From Lamellibrachia columna (lineage: Eukaryota; Annelida; Polychaeta; Sabellida; Siboglinidae), in assembly GCA_963662155.1 (NCBI GenBank), contig OY759271.1:39365581-39429580 (forward strand): a stretch of DNA of 64,000 nt, read 5' to 3'. The notes under the pieces are model-generated. The model saw only the letters and a list, made by a program, of their open reading frames with translations. It searched no databases and was not told where the DNA came from. Position 1 is the stretch's first letter, and every line of letters starts with the position of its first letter. Below are positions 14,641 through 29,100 of this stretch, in pieces. Made by a program: the position numbers and the translations under genes.

Positions 14641-15655
14641 AATGGAACTGTTGCATAAGTAAAATATTCTGGCTAAAGCATTTGCCTGTGCATAGATACA
14701 TCTTTTCTGCCTGGCAATATATATATCAATCAATAACTGAAGTTATTTAGTAGATTCTGCTATGATATATGATGAAGACTGGGTGCTGTACTGTATAAAC
14801 ACTTGGCCTCCAGTGGGTTTTTGCCATGCAACAGTATGGATGTCACTGGCCTGTTCCTGCATCACTGCATCCTGTATCAACTGATAAGGGCTCAGCCGTC
14901 TGGGCACGGACCACAGTCAGAATCCGTCCGCCATTACATTACACATAAAGAGTCCCAAGGAAAAAAATAATTGTGCAGATAGGGTTTATTTGTGAGAGCA
15001 GAAATTGTGTGGATGAGTGAGTGGAAGTGATGTTTTTGTGCACAGTAGCATCTAAGCTTTGAAATTATGCCATTTGTCAGTAGGTATACCAGTTGCGTAA
15101 GGACACAGTGGCTGTTAGGCAGGATGTACTCATATTTGGGAAACCGGGGAATTTCATGTCAGAAATGCACGGGCATCATGCGTTGAAGCAATTTGTGTGA
15201 AAAGGAGGTATGTCATTTTCACGAATTTTACACACCAGGTGTCTTAGTGGGTCTGTCATTTTCTGTGAATTTAAAAAAAAAATTGTAGGATAAATTTTCA
15301 ATGTAGGCGCAAGAACGTTATAATGGTCGTCTATGAGAAAAGTGACTGTGGTCTGTGCCCACCAAGTCAGCAGTGGCAGCACCTTACAAGTCAGAGTGGC
15401 CAAGCAGTATCGCCGCCTGGTGGCTAACTCATAGTTACATATCCTTTACATTGGCCTACACAGCTGTATAGTTACGGTTGTGTGCCAACTACAACACGTG
15501 TGCAATTAGAGGTACAATTGTGTATGCAGATCCTTCCACAATATAAGTAATTAAATATAATATAAATCTGATGTAAAATCACCATTGTATTGTACAGAAT
15601 AAAGTGTTTGTGCCCACCTATACATCTGTTGCATTAAAAAAATCTGCATATTGTT
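14641..15655. other. No gene recognised
   Basis: About 1 kb of AT-rich DNA between two retrotransposon insertions. No exon, RNA gene or tandem array is seen. Confidence 0.5.
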
Positions 15656-17222
<1,567 letters not shown>

Positions 17223-17656
17223 GGGTAGAAAACATTGTAGGTTCGGGTAAGGGTAGATCTGTTTTAGTACACATAGGGACAAATAATGTAGAGAGGGAGG
17301 GTACAACTGCCATAGTTAGGAAATATAGGCAGTTGGTCAGAACACTAAAACAGACGCGGGTTGAGCAGGTAATACTGTCAGGGATTTTACCAGTAATGGG
17401 CAGGAGGGGTCACAAATATCGAAATTGTCGGGGGATGGCAATTAACATGTTAGTCCAAAAGCTATGTAGGGAAGAGGAAGTTGGATTTGTGGATTTATGG
17501 GGAAGTTTTGTTGGGAGGGCTGATATGTACATGAAGGATGGGCTTCATCTAAGTGGAAAGGGGGCAGCAGTATTCGCGGATGAACTTTCAGCAGCAGTAG
17601 ATAGTGGCATGGGTACAACGACAAATATTTTTGGTAGTAAACATTGTTTAAACTAG
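17223..17656 (+). pseudogene. CR1 ORF1 fragment with SGNH/GDSL-type esterase domain
   Basis: It encodes VLVHIGTNNVEREG (block III Gly-x-Asn) and DGLHLSGKGAAVFADEL (block V Asp-x-x-His), the signature of the SGNH hydrolase fold found in ORF1 of CR1-clade LINEs. The N-terminal Gly-Asp-Ser block with the nucleophile is missing because the element is truncated. The first residues of the longer open frame (from 17171) belong to the antisense of copy c. The stop is TAG at 17654-17656. Confidence 0.8.
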
Positions 17657-17678
17657 AAGTGCAGGGGGTTACCTAGAG

Positions 17679-18645
17679 GTGTCTCAAGCAGAACAAGAGG
17701 CCACTAACACAGACAAACCAATATCAAATCGTCCAAAAAGCATCTCTGAAACAGGTTATAGATGCGTATGTTTAAATGCAAGGAGCATAGTAAATAAGAA
17801 AAACGAATTAAACATTATGGTAGAAGATATTGACCCTCACATAATTGGTATAACTGAATCATGGGCCAACATAGATATAACAGATGCTGAATTAGGACTG
17901 ACAGGATACGTAATGTTTAGGAAGGATCGAAAAAGAAGAAGGGGAGGGGGAGTTATTTTATATGTTAAAGAATCTATTCAGGCTTATGAAATAAAACTAG
18001 AAAGGGAAGCAGATTGCGATGAAGCTGTTTGGTGCAAAACTGTTTCAGGAAATTCAAAATTAACTATTGGATTAGTTTACCGAAGTCCAAACATAAACGA
18101 AGAGGACAACACAAAAATAAAAAACGCTATAAAGGAAGTTAGTAAAAGGGAATGTATCATAATAGGGGGTTTTAACCATGGACACATACAATGGAATTCT
18201 CTAGAGCACAGGGAGTGAGGACCAACAATTTCTATTTTTAATCCAGGATAGCTTTCTTACTCAGCACGTGCTAGAACCAACCAGGGGAGAAAATGTATTA
18301 TATATAGTTTTGTCATCACAAAAAGAATTAGTGGACAATGTAAAAATATTTGAACCATTGGGTAACAGTGACCATAATCAAATACATTTTGACATCAAAG
18401 TAAAATCAGAAAATAAAAATAAGAAAACGTACAAGAGAAACTTCCGCAAAAGTAACTACAAAGATATGAGAAAATACTTAGCAAAGCTAGATTGGAATAA
18501 CATGCTGATGAATAAGACCGCAATTGAATGTTGGAATATTCTAAAATATGAAATTGAGAGTATCATCAATAAATTTGTTCCCTTCCAAAACAAGGAAAAC
18601 GGTGTAGAAAGAAACACTTGTCAAAGGAGGCTATTAGAAAAATAG
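17679..18645 (+). pseudogene. CR1 ORF2, APE-type endonuclease region (broken)
   Basis: It reads CLNARSIVNKKNEL, IIGITESWAN, GGGVILYV and GLVYRSPN, and then GGFNHGHIQW where GDFN is expected, so the catalytic Asp of that motif is changed. After a frame break at 18218 it resumes at 18268 with LEPTRGENVLYIV and LGNSDHNQIHFDI, the catalytic SDH motif, then runs into the linker. Confidence 0.88.
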
Positions 18646-20491
18646 TGTTAAAACAAACTATGTGGAGGATTTATAGGCGTACCAGAAAGGAAGAAGACTA
18701 TGCAAATTACAAAGAGGCACTTAATGCAGCTACAACTGAAATCAGACAATCTAAAAGAAGCTATGAGCAAAAACTAGCATATAACATAAAAAATGACAGC
18801 AAGAGTTTTGATGCATATGTCAGGAGTAAACAAAACGTACAAGACAAGGTTGGACCTCTAGAAGACAGTGTTGGAAATATAATATCACAGGGGTTTTTAA
18901 TGGCGGAAGACCTAAATGGTTACTTAAGTTCAGTATTTACCAAAGAAGATATTAGTTCATTACCAGTTTAGGACCGTTAGTTGTAACTCCAGAATTGGTA
19001 GCTAAGAAAATAAAGGCAATGAAGGATAATAAATCACCGGGAGTGGATGGGATTCCTCCAAAATTACTAATGGAAACAGTAGAACAAATCAGTATACCAC
19101 TTGCAAGAGTATTCAACTTGTCATTAAAAGAGGGAGTTGTTCCGATTGAATGGAAAGAAGCAAACATCATACCATTATTTAAAAAGGGTTCGAGAAATAA
19201 GTCAGAGAATTACAAACCAGTGAGTTTAACGTCAGTGATTTGTAAATTATTAGAAAGGTTAATTAAAGACCATATGGTGGACTTCCTCGTTAAGCATAAA
19301 TTATTAAATCCATCTCAACATGGATTCCTTAAAGCGAGGTCATGCTTAACAAATATGTTATGTTTTTTGGAAGAAATCACTAAGTGGATAGACGTGGGAT
19401 CGCCAGTAGATATTATCTACTTAGATTTTCAGAAAGCTTTTGATAAAGTGCCACATCAAAGATTACTACTTAAATTAAAAGCCCATGGTATCGGGGATAG
19501 CATAACTGACTGGATAAAAAAATGGCTGACTGACAGAAGACAACGAGTTGTAGTAGATGGAGAAGTTTCAAATTGGAAATCGGTTTTAAGTGGGGTACCT
19601 CAAGGATCAGTGTTAGGACCTATATTATTCTTAATTTATATCAATGACTTGGACGACAGTATAACAAGTAACGTACTGAAATTTGCGGATGACACAAAAC
19701 TGTTTAGAAAGGTTAATACTGATGGTGATAAACAACATTTACAAAACGATCTAGACAGATTAGTGAAATGGTCTGAGAAATGGCAGATGTTGTTCAATTT
19801 TGGGAACTGTAAATGCCTACATACAGGACATGGGAACTTGGATGTAAACTATAAAATGGGAGATACTGTTCTGGGTACTACTGTAAAAGAAAAGGACTTA
19901 AGAGTTACAATAAGCGCTGATATGAAAGTTTCAGAGCAGTGTGGTATTGCAGCTTCAAAGGGTAATCAAATTCTTGGATTGATTAGAAGAAACATAATAT
20001 ACAAGGGAAAAAAGTTAATTATACCTCTTTATAAAGCAATAGTTAGACCTCATTTAGAATACTATATACAAGCATGGAGACCATATCGTAAGAAGGATAT
20101 AGATACGCTTGAACGCATACAAAGGAGAGCAACTAAAATGATTCCAGAACTGAGAGACCTTAGTTATGAAGAACGCCTGAAAGAATGTGGTTTAACAACT
20201 CTAGAGACAAGGAGGTTAAGAGGAGATCAGATTGAAGTTTTTAAGATATTGAATGGGTATGAAAATATTGATAGAAATATGTTTTTCTCACTCAAGAAGG
20301 ACAGCAGAACTAGAGGACATGAGGTAAAATTAGTAAAGGATCAATGTAGATTGGACATCAGGAAGCACTCGTTCTCACAGAGGACAATAAATGAATTGAA
20401 CAAATTATCTACAGATTGTGTAACTGCTAGCAGCGTGAATATGTTTAAAAACAAGGTTGACACATATCTCAGGAGGGCGGGTTATAAGTAG
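18618..20491 (+). pseudogene. CR1 ORF2, linker and reverse transcriptase region (broken)
   Basis: 18618-18971 is the linker (WRIYRRTRKEEDYANYKEAL) in a shifted frame, ending in TAG. 18995-20491 is a 498-residue open frame with RT motifs [43 protein letters not shown] and the family C-terminus ending YLRRAGYK. The RT itself looks uninterrupted, but the linker break means no full ORF2 product. Confidence 0.92.
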
Positions 20492-20544
20492 ATGAACATT
20501 GTTGGACTCTCGATAAAACTATTATCATAATTATGCTGTTTTCT

Positions 20545-20640
20545 GGTAGTAAACTAGAAGAGCAGGGGGTTACTTAGAGGTGCTTCAAACAGGACAAGAG
20601 GCCACTAGTACACACAAACTAGCAACATAATGTCCGGAAA
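20545..20640 (+). mobile_element. CR1 ORF1/ORF2 junction fragment (e)
   Basis: It resembles 17640-17730 of copy d (agtaaac, cagggggttac, acaagaggccacta). So a piece of the ORF1/ORF2 junction lies directly downstream of the copy d 3' end, followed by unrelated DNA. Confidence 0.7.
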
Positions 20641-21834
20641 ACCTCCCTGGAAAAATTCATGCGGACGCCCCTGGTTTTTACCTGAAATAAAAATATTTGT
20701 TCGTGAAAATGAACGCAACTGGATAGCGACTGACAACGATATACTCAGTCTTATTGACAAGAACGATTGTGCACAGGTATTTGCGCATGCGTCACATATT
20801 TTGGTAGCGCACCCGAAGATAAAATTATAAACAAATTTAATGTTTGAGTGTAAATCGGTATAAAATACTATATTTGTGTACTTCCAACAACATTTATGTA
20901 TACGGAGGTGAGTCATGTGTACCATAGGTATTCTGATGAGACGTTGAATATTGTTCTAGCCTAGTATTTCTTAGACTTAAGCGATAATGACAACAATCGG
21001 TGCAGCAGAAAGTGCAGTCACGGCTCGTTGTGCAGTCACTCACCGACGCTGTGACTGTTAGGCAGGTTCGGTCCACGCCACATCTAGGGGTTTATTTTTG
21101 ACATTGCTAAAAGATGATTGTCGTTTTGGAAACTGCAGCCAAGGTGACTTTTGAAGACCAAATTTATCGAGATATTTTCATTAAACAAGAGAATGATTAA
21201 AACCTAGACATCGTTCACACCAATGTAGCAACTTTTGTGGAAGTGTGATTGGTTCTGAAAAGAGCCGTTTTGGGTCTTCTGGCAACTGTTGGAACGTTAC
21301 TCTTGAAGAAAGGCTGGAGCCAAATGTTCCGTCTCTCCCCGTAAAGTCAACATTTCCATCGGAACCCGTCGGCGACATCTCCCTGCGTAACAAGAGTGCA
21401 TACAATCACGCAACAAGTACAATGGTCTGTGTTGCACAGCAATTGTCGCCGAGCCAGCCACTCCACCTGAAACTTGATGTTGTCCCGGAGCATCAAGCCG
21501 AGCTGGAGCAGACCCAACTCCTCCACTGACATCACTTGAACCATCAAAATTGTATTCAATCTCTCAGCTCCAACCACATTAGCGTGGTCACGTATTCTCA
21601 TTCCCGCATTTCGGATAATCGCCATATTAACAAAAATACCGGCTATTGCTAGTATAGCATTGTTTATTGTTTTGGGCACTAAAAGTGCATAACATAATAT
21701 GTTTTACAAATATATGCTTTATACCTGAACTGATGGGGAGTGATGCAAAGAACACATTAACATAGACAAAATTAGGTAAAAATGTTGTTTAATAGTGTTA
21801 ATAATTTCGGCCAGACTAATACACCTTTACTACT
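20641..21834. other. No gene recognised
   Basis: Includes a short open frame (20630-20830 plus, PPWKNSCGRPW) and 21347-21679 minus, neither recognised. No exon evidence is convincing. Confidence 0.45.
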
Positions 21835-21995
21835 TACTTATCCTCTTCATGCCGTGTGGCACAAGATCTCGCCAGAACCCTCTGTCTTGGGCTCTCCTTG
21901 CTGCTGTGCCCCATGCTAACCCAGCAGCCTTCAGTTCTTCTTCCATTTTTCGTCACCACGTTGTTTTCGGCCTGCCTCTTTTTCAATACACCTTT
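21835..21995 (-). mobile_element. LINE 3'-terminal scrap
   Basis: The minus strand reads RPKTTW, stop, then KMEEELKAAGLAWGTAARRA and QDRGFWRDLVPHG, matching the usual C-terminal end of RT polyproteins of one LINE group. It is a different family from the CR1-like copies. Confidence 0.6.
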
Positions 21996-23137
21996 ACCAA
22001 ATTATTATTTCCATAACTGCTCTGGAAATTATGACTGATAATTACCACATCACGACATGTCATTCATTGTATGGCTCTTTGTATATTTCATCTGTGTACA
22101 ATTAAAACATGTTTAAATAATATAAGTAGATTGGTGAGATAATGTTCTTTATGGTGATATAAAACTTTTCTTATTTTCTGACACTCGAGCACAGGTCTTT
22201 GTTTTCAGTGTCAGGCGTCTCGTGTGTATGTCGTTGTGTGTTGTGTCTCACGACATCAGCCAAACCTTTGACATATTGAAGTCTGATTAACCAGAAGAAG
22301 AGAATTCTTGAATATATACTGCTACTCTTGAGTGCCGAATAAGCGTCCCTATATGCGTATTTATTTGATGAAAAATGCCACCTTATTTGGTACTATATTA
22401 TTATTAAATTTAAACATTTGTACTGTCTATATTCTCCGATAATCCTGGCAAATTATGCAGGGTATAATTTTTAGGAGAGCAATCGCTCTCACTCCCGATT
22501 GCTAGCGCTAATCAATCATCCACGGAGCGGTTTACCGCTCACGCTAAAATCACTTGCTCCTAAATGGAGCTGCATGTGGCTCACTCTTGAGGCTTTTTCA
22601 TTCTTTCGAACGATCCCTAAGTGTTAGACCGTTAGATTTCCACGATTAGATGAATGGGTCAGATTCGTTAGTTTTCTGGAACTCGACATGGTATATTATT
22701 AGTTAAAACGGCATTATCACCTCGTTAAAAGACTGTCGTGCGCAGCGCCTCGAACTAGTCGTAACCAACTGACATCAGTTTCCTCTGAAACATGCTTGCG
22801 TATTCGCTTAGTTGGACTTGGCTTCACGTCAAGTAAAAAAATAGCTTTGATACTAAAAAAGACACCAAATTAGACAATGCTGTTATTCCACACTATTATT
22901 ATTATTAAATTTGACAGATTTGTCACCCTATACTGTTATTTGGCCTATACGTTTACTTGGCACTCGAGAGTATGGGGTTTTGCTATGCTTAATAATATAA
23001 ACGGGGAAGTAAATTTTTTACTTTTCCACTGGGTAAAGGTCAAGAGATCACACTCCACTGTTTTACATTTCTGCATTACAGATGTTTACATGAAGATCTA
23101 CGGTGCAATAAATTAGCAGAGAGAATCGGTTGTAACA
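21996..23137. other. Upstream region of KIF3B; small palindromes
   Basis: No gene recognised. 22470-22560 contains adjacent short hairpins (gagagcaatcgctctc; gagcggtttaccgctc). The KIF3B 5' UTR and promoter should lie in the right part, but I cannot place a transcription start. Confidence 0.4.
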
Positions 23138-23140
23138 ATG
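23138..23140 (+). CDS. KIF3B: KIF3B candidate exon 1: start codon only
   Basis: tgtaacaATG is followed immediately by a strong donor gtgagt. Joined in phase 0 to exon 2 it gives [12 protein letters not shown], similar in length to the human KIF3B start (MSKLKSSESV). The alternative is an ATG at 24420 that reads in frame into exon 2 through its own acceptor. Inferred, not shown by transcript data. Confidence 0.5.
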
Positions 23141-26100
23141 GTGAGTTGTGGTGATTGTAGTTGCTGCACTGATAGCAGTGTGTTGTCTGAGTCATCATGT
23201 TTACTCAATCACTGACTCATTCGGGGCATATCAAGTCCAGTCATTAAGACCCACAGTCGCTAGGTGTGGCTGGCATGCTAGTCCTTACATGTGAAATTTA
23301 GTCTGACTTTTATTAGTCTTCTATGTTATGTAAGACATAAATGAATCATTGTGACATATGAATTTGGGATTTTTGTCATATTTCATATCTCCAAAGTCTG
23401 TTTTGTAAAGTCTCCAAAGTAATTTGGTGAATAACAGATATTAATCTTAACTTCAGTTCTCGTTTTATAGAAGTTTCCTGATTTTTAACACAAAGGATGT
23501 TATAAAATCCATAATTTACCCATATAAGCCACATTTAATTGATTTCCATTTAATAATAATAACTTTAGTGAGATTCAGAGAAGAGGACTGTATGACATTT
23601 GAGTACACTGACCTACAACAGAACTGTATGACATTTGTGTACACTGATGTACAACAGAACTGTATGACATTTGTGTACACTGACGTACAACAGAACTGTA
23701 TAACAGTTTTGTACACTGACATACAACAGGACTGTATGGCATTTGTGTATGCTGACATACAACAGGACTATGATATTTTTATATTTTTGTACGCTGACAT
23801 ACAAAAGGACTATATGGCATTTGTGTACACTGACATACAACAGGACTGTATGGCATTTGTGTACGCTGACATACAACAAGATTGTATGACATTTGTGTAC
23901 ACTGATTGACTGTATGATATTTTTATATTTTTGTACGCTGACATACAAAAGGACTATATGGCATTTGTGTACACTGACCTACAACAGGACTGTATGACAT
24001 TTGTGTACACTGACATACAACAGGACTATATGACATTTGTGTACACTGACCTACAACAGAACTGTCTAGTTAGTACATTAAATTGGGTTTGTTATGGTAG
24101 TAATATCTAGTGTTGTTCTGTTTAATTGATTTTGTTGATGATTTGGTTGGTTCATGCTTCATATCAATTAATCGATCACAATCTTGCATGATTGATGATC
24201 ATTTTCTGTTATATCAAAATATTGTTGAATTTTTTTTCTGTTCCATTCCATCATGGTGTTAAAAAAGTTGGACAGTGCCTGAGATACTAAAAAAATTTTC
24301 CTGTAATTGCTGTCCACAAACTGATTATAATATACAATCGATCATCGAACAGTTTGGCCAAACCGATGATCAGTTATAAAAATCAAATCAACTACCAACA
24401 CTAATATTATCTAACTGAGATGCATGTCTGTATTTACCAGGCACCAAAACCATCATCATCAAACGAGTCTGTGAAAGTAGTGGTGAGATGTCGACCACTG
24501 AACCAGAAAGAGATTTCAGATGGACGACAGAGGTATGTTGTTTGGCGATGCTGAGGTTCAATATACAATAACAAGTAGTGCACAAGAGAATCTCTTTCTA
24601 GCTAAGACTACAAACATAGAATGTAGTCTTAGCTAGAAAGAGATCGATTCTCTTGTACACTACTTGTTACTGCATATTGAACCCACCAATGCCTCCAAGA
24701 ATATTGTTACAACAGTTCTAACAATATTCAGTTACTGATTGTGGTGTTTCCTTTCAAACGTATGTACCCTTGGAGGTGCGCATCATTAAGATGTGGAGGT
24801 AACCGAAATGTGTAAGACTTGCAAAAGAACCCCTATAATTATCTATGAGCACTGGTTTGCAGCACATGTTCAAAAGAAGCTTTCCGAACAAACTGGGATA
24901 TATTGATTGGATATCACAAGACGCAGTTGACTGCTCAGAGCTAAGATATTCACAAGAATTGCTCTTCGGACATGTTTTGAACTGGTGATTAGTTATTTGT
25001 ACGTCATTTGACAAACGGCTCTATCATGTCATACAAAAAAGGCCTTGTTCAAAACTTGTTTGGTTTCATTAAAACCAAGTAACATTTGTACAAATGAGCT
25101 AGCATTTCGTAGTGGGAACTAGTTGGGTTAGATTTTTTGTGAAACGATTATGAAACGAGACAGGCAAAAAATTTAATGGAGGAGAAAGCTTTAAATGTCG
25201 CAGACATATTTTGAATGGTGAATTTCTCAGAAGTAACATGCATCTAGTGACTGTTCTGCCTGCTGTGTTCGCACTGCTTTGTTGCAGTGATGTCGTTCTG
25301 CCTGCTGTGTTCGCACTGTGTTCTTGTTGCAGTGATGTCGTTCTGCCTGCTGTGTTCGCACTGTGTTCTTGTTGCAGTGATGTCGTTCTGCCTGCTGTGT
25401 TCGCACTGTGTTCTTGTTCTAGTGATGTCGTTCTGCCTGCTGTGTTCGCACTGTGTTGTTGTTGCAGTGATGTCGTTCTGTCTGCTGTGTTCGCACTGTG
25501 TTCTTGTTGCAGTGATGTCGTTCTGCCTGCTGTGTTCGCACTGTGTTCTTGTTGCAGTGATGTCGTTCTGCCTGCTGTGTTCGCACTGTGTTCTTGTTGC
25601 AGTGATGTCGTTCTGCCTGCTGTGTTCGCACTGTGTTCTTGTTCTAGTGATGTCGTTCTGCCTGCTGTGTTCGCACTGTGTTGTTGTTGCAGTGATGTCG
25701 TTCTGCCTGCTGTGTTCGCACTGTGTTCTTGTTGCAGTGATGTCGTTCTGCCTGCTGTGTTTGCACTGTGTTCTTGTTCTAGTGATGTCATTCTGCCTGC
25801 TGTGTTCGCACTGTGTTCTTGTTGCAGTGATGTCGTTCTGCCTGCTGTGTTCGCACTGTGTTGTTGTTGCAGTGATGTCGTTCTGCCTGCTGTGTTCGCA
25901 CTGTGTTCTTGTTCTAGTGATGTCGTTCTGCCTGCTGTGTTCGCACTGTGTTCTTGTTCTAGTGATGTCGTTCTGCCTGCTGTGTTCGCACTGTGTTCTT
26001 GTTGCAGTGATGTCGTTCTGCCTGCTGTGTTCGCACTGAGTTCTTGTTGCAGTGATGTCGTTCTGCCTGCTGTGTTTGCACTGTGTTCTTGTTGCAGTGA

Positions 26101-29100
26101 TGTCGTTCTGCCTGCTGTGTTCGCACTGTGTTGTTGTTGCAGTGATGTCGTTCTGCCTGCTGTGTTTGCACTGTGTTCTTGTTGCAGTGATGTCGTTCTG
26201 CCTGCTGTGTTCGCACTGTGTTCTTGTTCTAGTGATGTCGTTCTGCCTGCTGTGTTTGAACTGTGTTGTTGTTGCAGTGATGTCGTTCTGCCTGCTGTGT
26301 TCGCACTGTGTTCTTGTTGCAGTGATGTCGTTCTGCCTGCTGTGTTCGCACTGTGTTCTTGTTGCAGTGATGTCGTTCTGCCTGCTGTGTTCGCACTGTG
26401 TTGTTGTTGCAGTGATGTCGTTCTGCCTGCTGTGTTCGCACTGTGTTGTTGCAGTGATGTCGTTCTGCCTGCTGTGTTCGCACTGTGTTCTTGTTGCAGT
26501 GATGTCGTTCTGCCTGCTGTGTTCGCACTGTGTTGTTGTTGCAGTGATGTCATTCTGCCTGCTGTGTTCGCACTGTGTTCTTGTTGCAGTGATGTCGTTC
26601 TGTCTGCTGTGTTCGCACTGTGTTCTTGTTGCAGTGATGTCGTTCTGTCTGCTGTGTTCGCACTGTGTTCTTGTTGCAGTGCTGTCGACATGAACACAAG
26701 TAAAGGCACCATCGATGTGAAGAACCCCAAGGGGCCAACCACAGACCCACCCCGCGTGTTCACATTCGACTCGGTCTACAACAGGGAGTAAGTGTTCTTT
26801 TCCATCTCCCTGGAGCTTCCTTCTCCCTGGAGCTTCCTTCTCCCTGGAGCTTCCTTCTCCCTGGAGCTTCCATCTCCCTGGAGCTTCCTTCTCCCTGGAG
26901 CTTCCATCTCCCTGGAGCTTCCTTCTCCCTGGAGCTTCCTTCTCCCTGGAGCTTCCTTCTCCTCGGTGGGCAGTCAATGAAGAATCCAACACAACTTTTA
27001 TGTGGTGTGCATTGAATTAGACAGGTATTTCATGTTCACGACAACTACCTTAGTATGTTTGCTGCTGTGATTCAGTTCTGAATTACCCATAGTTGTAGGA
27101 CTGGATAAATATGACCAAGAACAGGGCAGTTTTACACTTCCGTCATAGAATTTTGCATTAAAATCTAAAATGTTTTTATAGTCTGGTATTGCACACAGGT
27201 TCGATTAGTGACATGTGCCCATTCAGAGCCAGTGGGCATTTTTACAGTAAGACTGAAGTTGACGTGTCACATGCCAAATGTTTGCTTTTTCTTACGTTAT
27301 GAATATGTTTATTACTAGGGGGGAACTATTGGTGATAGTTTTACTGTCGTGATAGTATCGGAATAGCTGTATATCTTTTGTGAGCTACATGATGCCGCCA
27401 CCCGGTTTGGGACTGTTTTTCTGGGTATTCATTATTCTGTGATACTATTGCAATACTATCGCGACAGTCATTAAACTACTCTGATAGTCATGACACTATC
27501 ACAAAAGATATACAGCTATTCCGATACTATCACGACAATAAAACTATCACCAATAGTTCCCCCCTAGTAATAAATATATTCATAACGTAAGAAAAAGCAA
27601 ACATTTGGCATGTGACACGTCAACTTCAGTCTTACATGATGCAGCTAGTAGTCATAAATGATGCTGTTCTAATCGATGATTGTTGATCTTAGGTTGATGA
27701 ATAAATTAAATTGTCCAATATACACTATAGTAGAAAAAACATGTTTATTTATATTTTACAGTGACACAACACAAGTAGTGTTACTGCAGTGTTTTGTCGA
27801 CTATTGTTACTATGGATGGTTCAATGTCTATTGATGAAAGCTATCGTTGGTTCAACGTACTAGCAATGAAAGCAACTGATAGTTCAATTTACTATCGATA
27901 GTATTGCATTGTCATATCAGCTACTGCGATGCATAGATAGTTTGATGAATTGTTACAGTTACACTTACACCAGCGTTTATTTCCATAAAAACTACTATGT
28001 TATTGATAAGGGGCTTTGTAAATAAAAAATATATGTAAACCAAAACGAATTTGGCCAGGATGGACCCACCCGTCCATACCCCAGTCAACAACAACATTGA
28101 CGTACTGACCCACCTATCCATACCCTAGTCAAGAACAACATTGAGGTACTGACCCACCCATCCATACCCCTGTCAACAACAACATTGAGGTACTGACCCA
28201 CCCATCCATACCCCTGTCAACAGCAACATTGAGGTACTGACCCACCCATCCATACCCCTGTCAACAACAACATTGAGGTACTGACCCACCCATCCATACC
28301 CCAGTCAAGAACAACATTGAGGTACTGATCCACCCATCCATACCCCTGTCAACAACAACATTGAGGTACTGACCCACCTATCCATACCCTAGTCAAGAAC
28401 AACATTGAGGTACTGATCCACCTGCCCATACCCCTGTCAACAGCAACATTGAGGTACTGACCCACCCGCCCATACCCCTGTCAACAGCAACATTGAGGTA
28501 CTGACCCCACCTGTCCATACCCCAGTCAATAACAACATTGAGGTACTGACCCACCTGTCCTTACCCCAGTCAATAACAACATTGAGGTACTGACCCACCC
28601 GTCCATTCCCCAGTCAATAACAACATTGAGGTACTGACCCACCCGTCCGTAACCCGAGTCAACAACAACATTGAGGTACTAACCCACCCGTCCATACCCC
28701 TGTCAACAACAATATTGAGGTACTGACCCACCTGTCCATACCCCTGTCAACAACATTGAGGTACCGACCCACCCATCCATACCCATGTCAACAACATTGA
28801 AGTAAATAGACTATAAAAAACATTAAAAAAATTTATAATCCAAGTGAACCCTTGATCTACATTACATTTTGTTTGATTACTGGAATTTTTTTATTTACAA
28901 AGCCTATCTATGTATGCTGCCTCAGCTTCAGTGAAGTGGTTTATTCATATTACTACATTGCTATTGTTGAAACTTTATTGAGTTGTCTGGCACTGCTAAT
29001 TGACAGTCAGCATCACATGATTGTTCTATTTGCTAGTTCCAAACAGAGAGACCTGTACGACGAGACATTCCGTGACTTGGTCCAGGCAGTACTCGATGGC

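Larger units (their letters stand above)
17223..20520 (+). mobile_element. CR1-like LINE, nearly full coding length copy (d)
   Basis: A plus-strand non-LTR retrotransposon with the end of ORF1 (SGNH esterase) and ORF2 (APE endonuclease, linker, RT, C-terminal domain). Frameshifts and stops at about 18218, 18645 and 18970 break ORF2 into four pieces, so it is not intact. The 5' end is cut at the junction with copy c. The 3' end runs to gttggactctcgataa at about 20515 but lacks the terminal 11-bp repeats. Confidence 0.94.

Noticed and set aside
18995..20491. Host gene encoding a 498-residue protein
   Set aside because: It is the reverse transcriptase of a CR1-like LINE, with other copies in the window and disrupted upstream parts.
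24420..24440. ATG at 24420 as the KIF3B start without an upstream exon
   Set aside because: It is in frame (MHVCIYQ) but lies in what looks like a good acceptor (polypyrimidine plus cag). The ATG|gtgagt exon gives a more family-like N-terminus. Kept as the alternative.
25099..26992. Long minus-strand open frames (554 and 582 codons) and extra plus frames over the 45-bp array
   Set aside because: They follow from a 45-bp unit without stops. They have no splice context or recognisable sequence. Only the plus frame joined to KIF3B exon 3 has a possible meaning.
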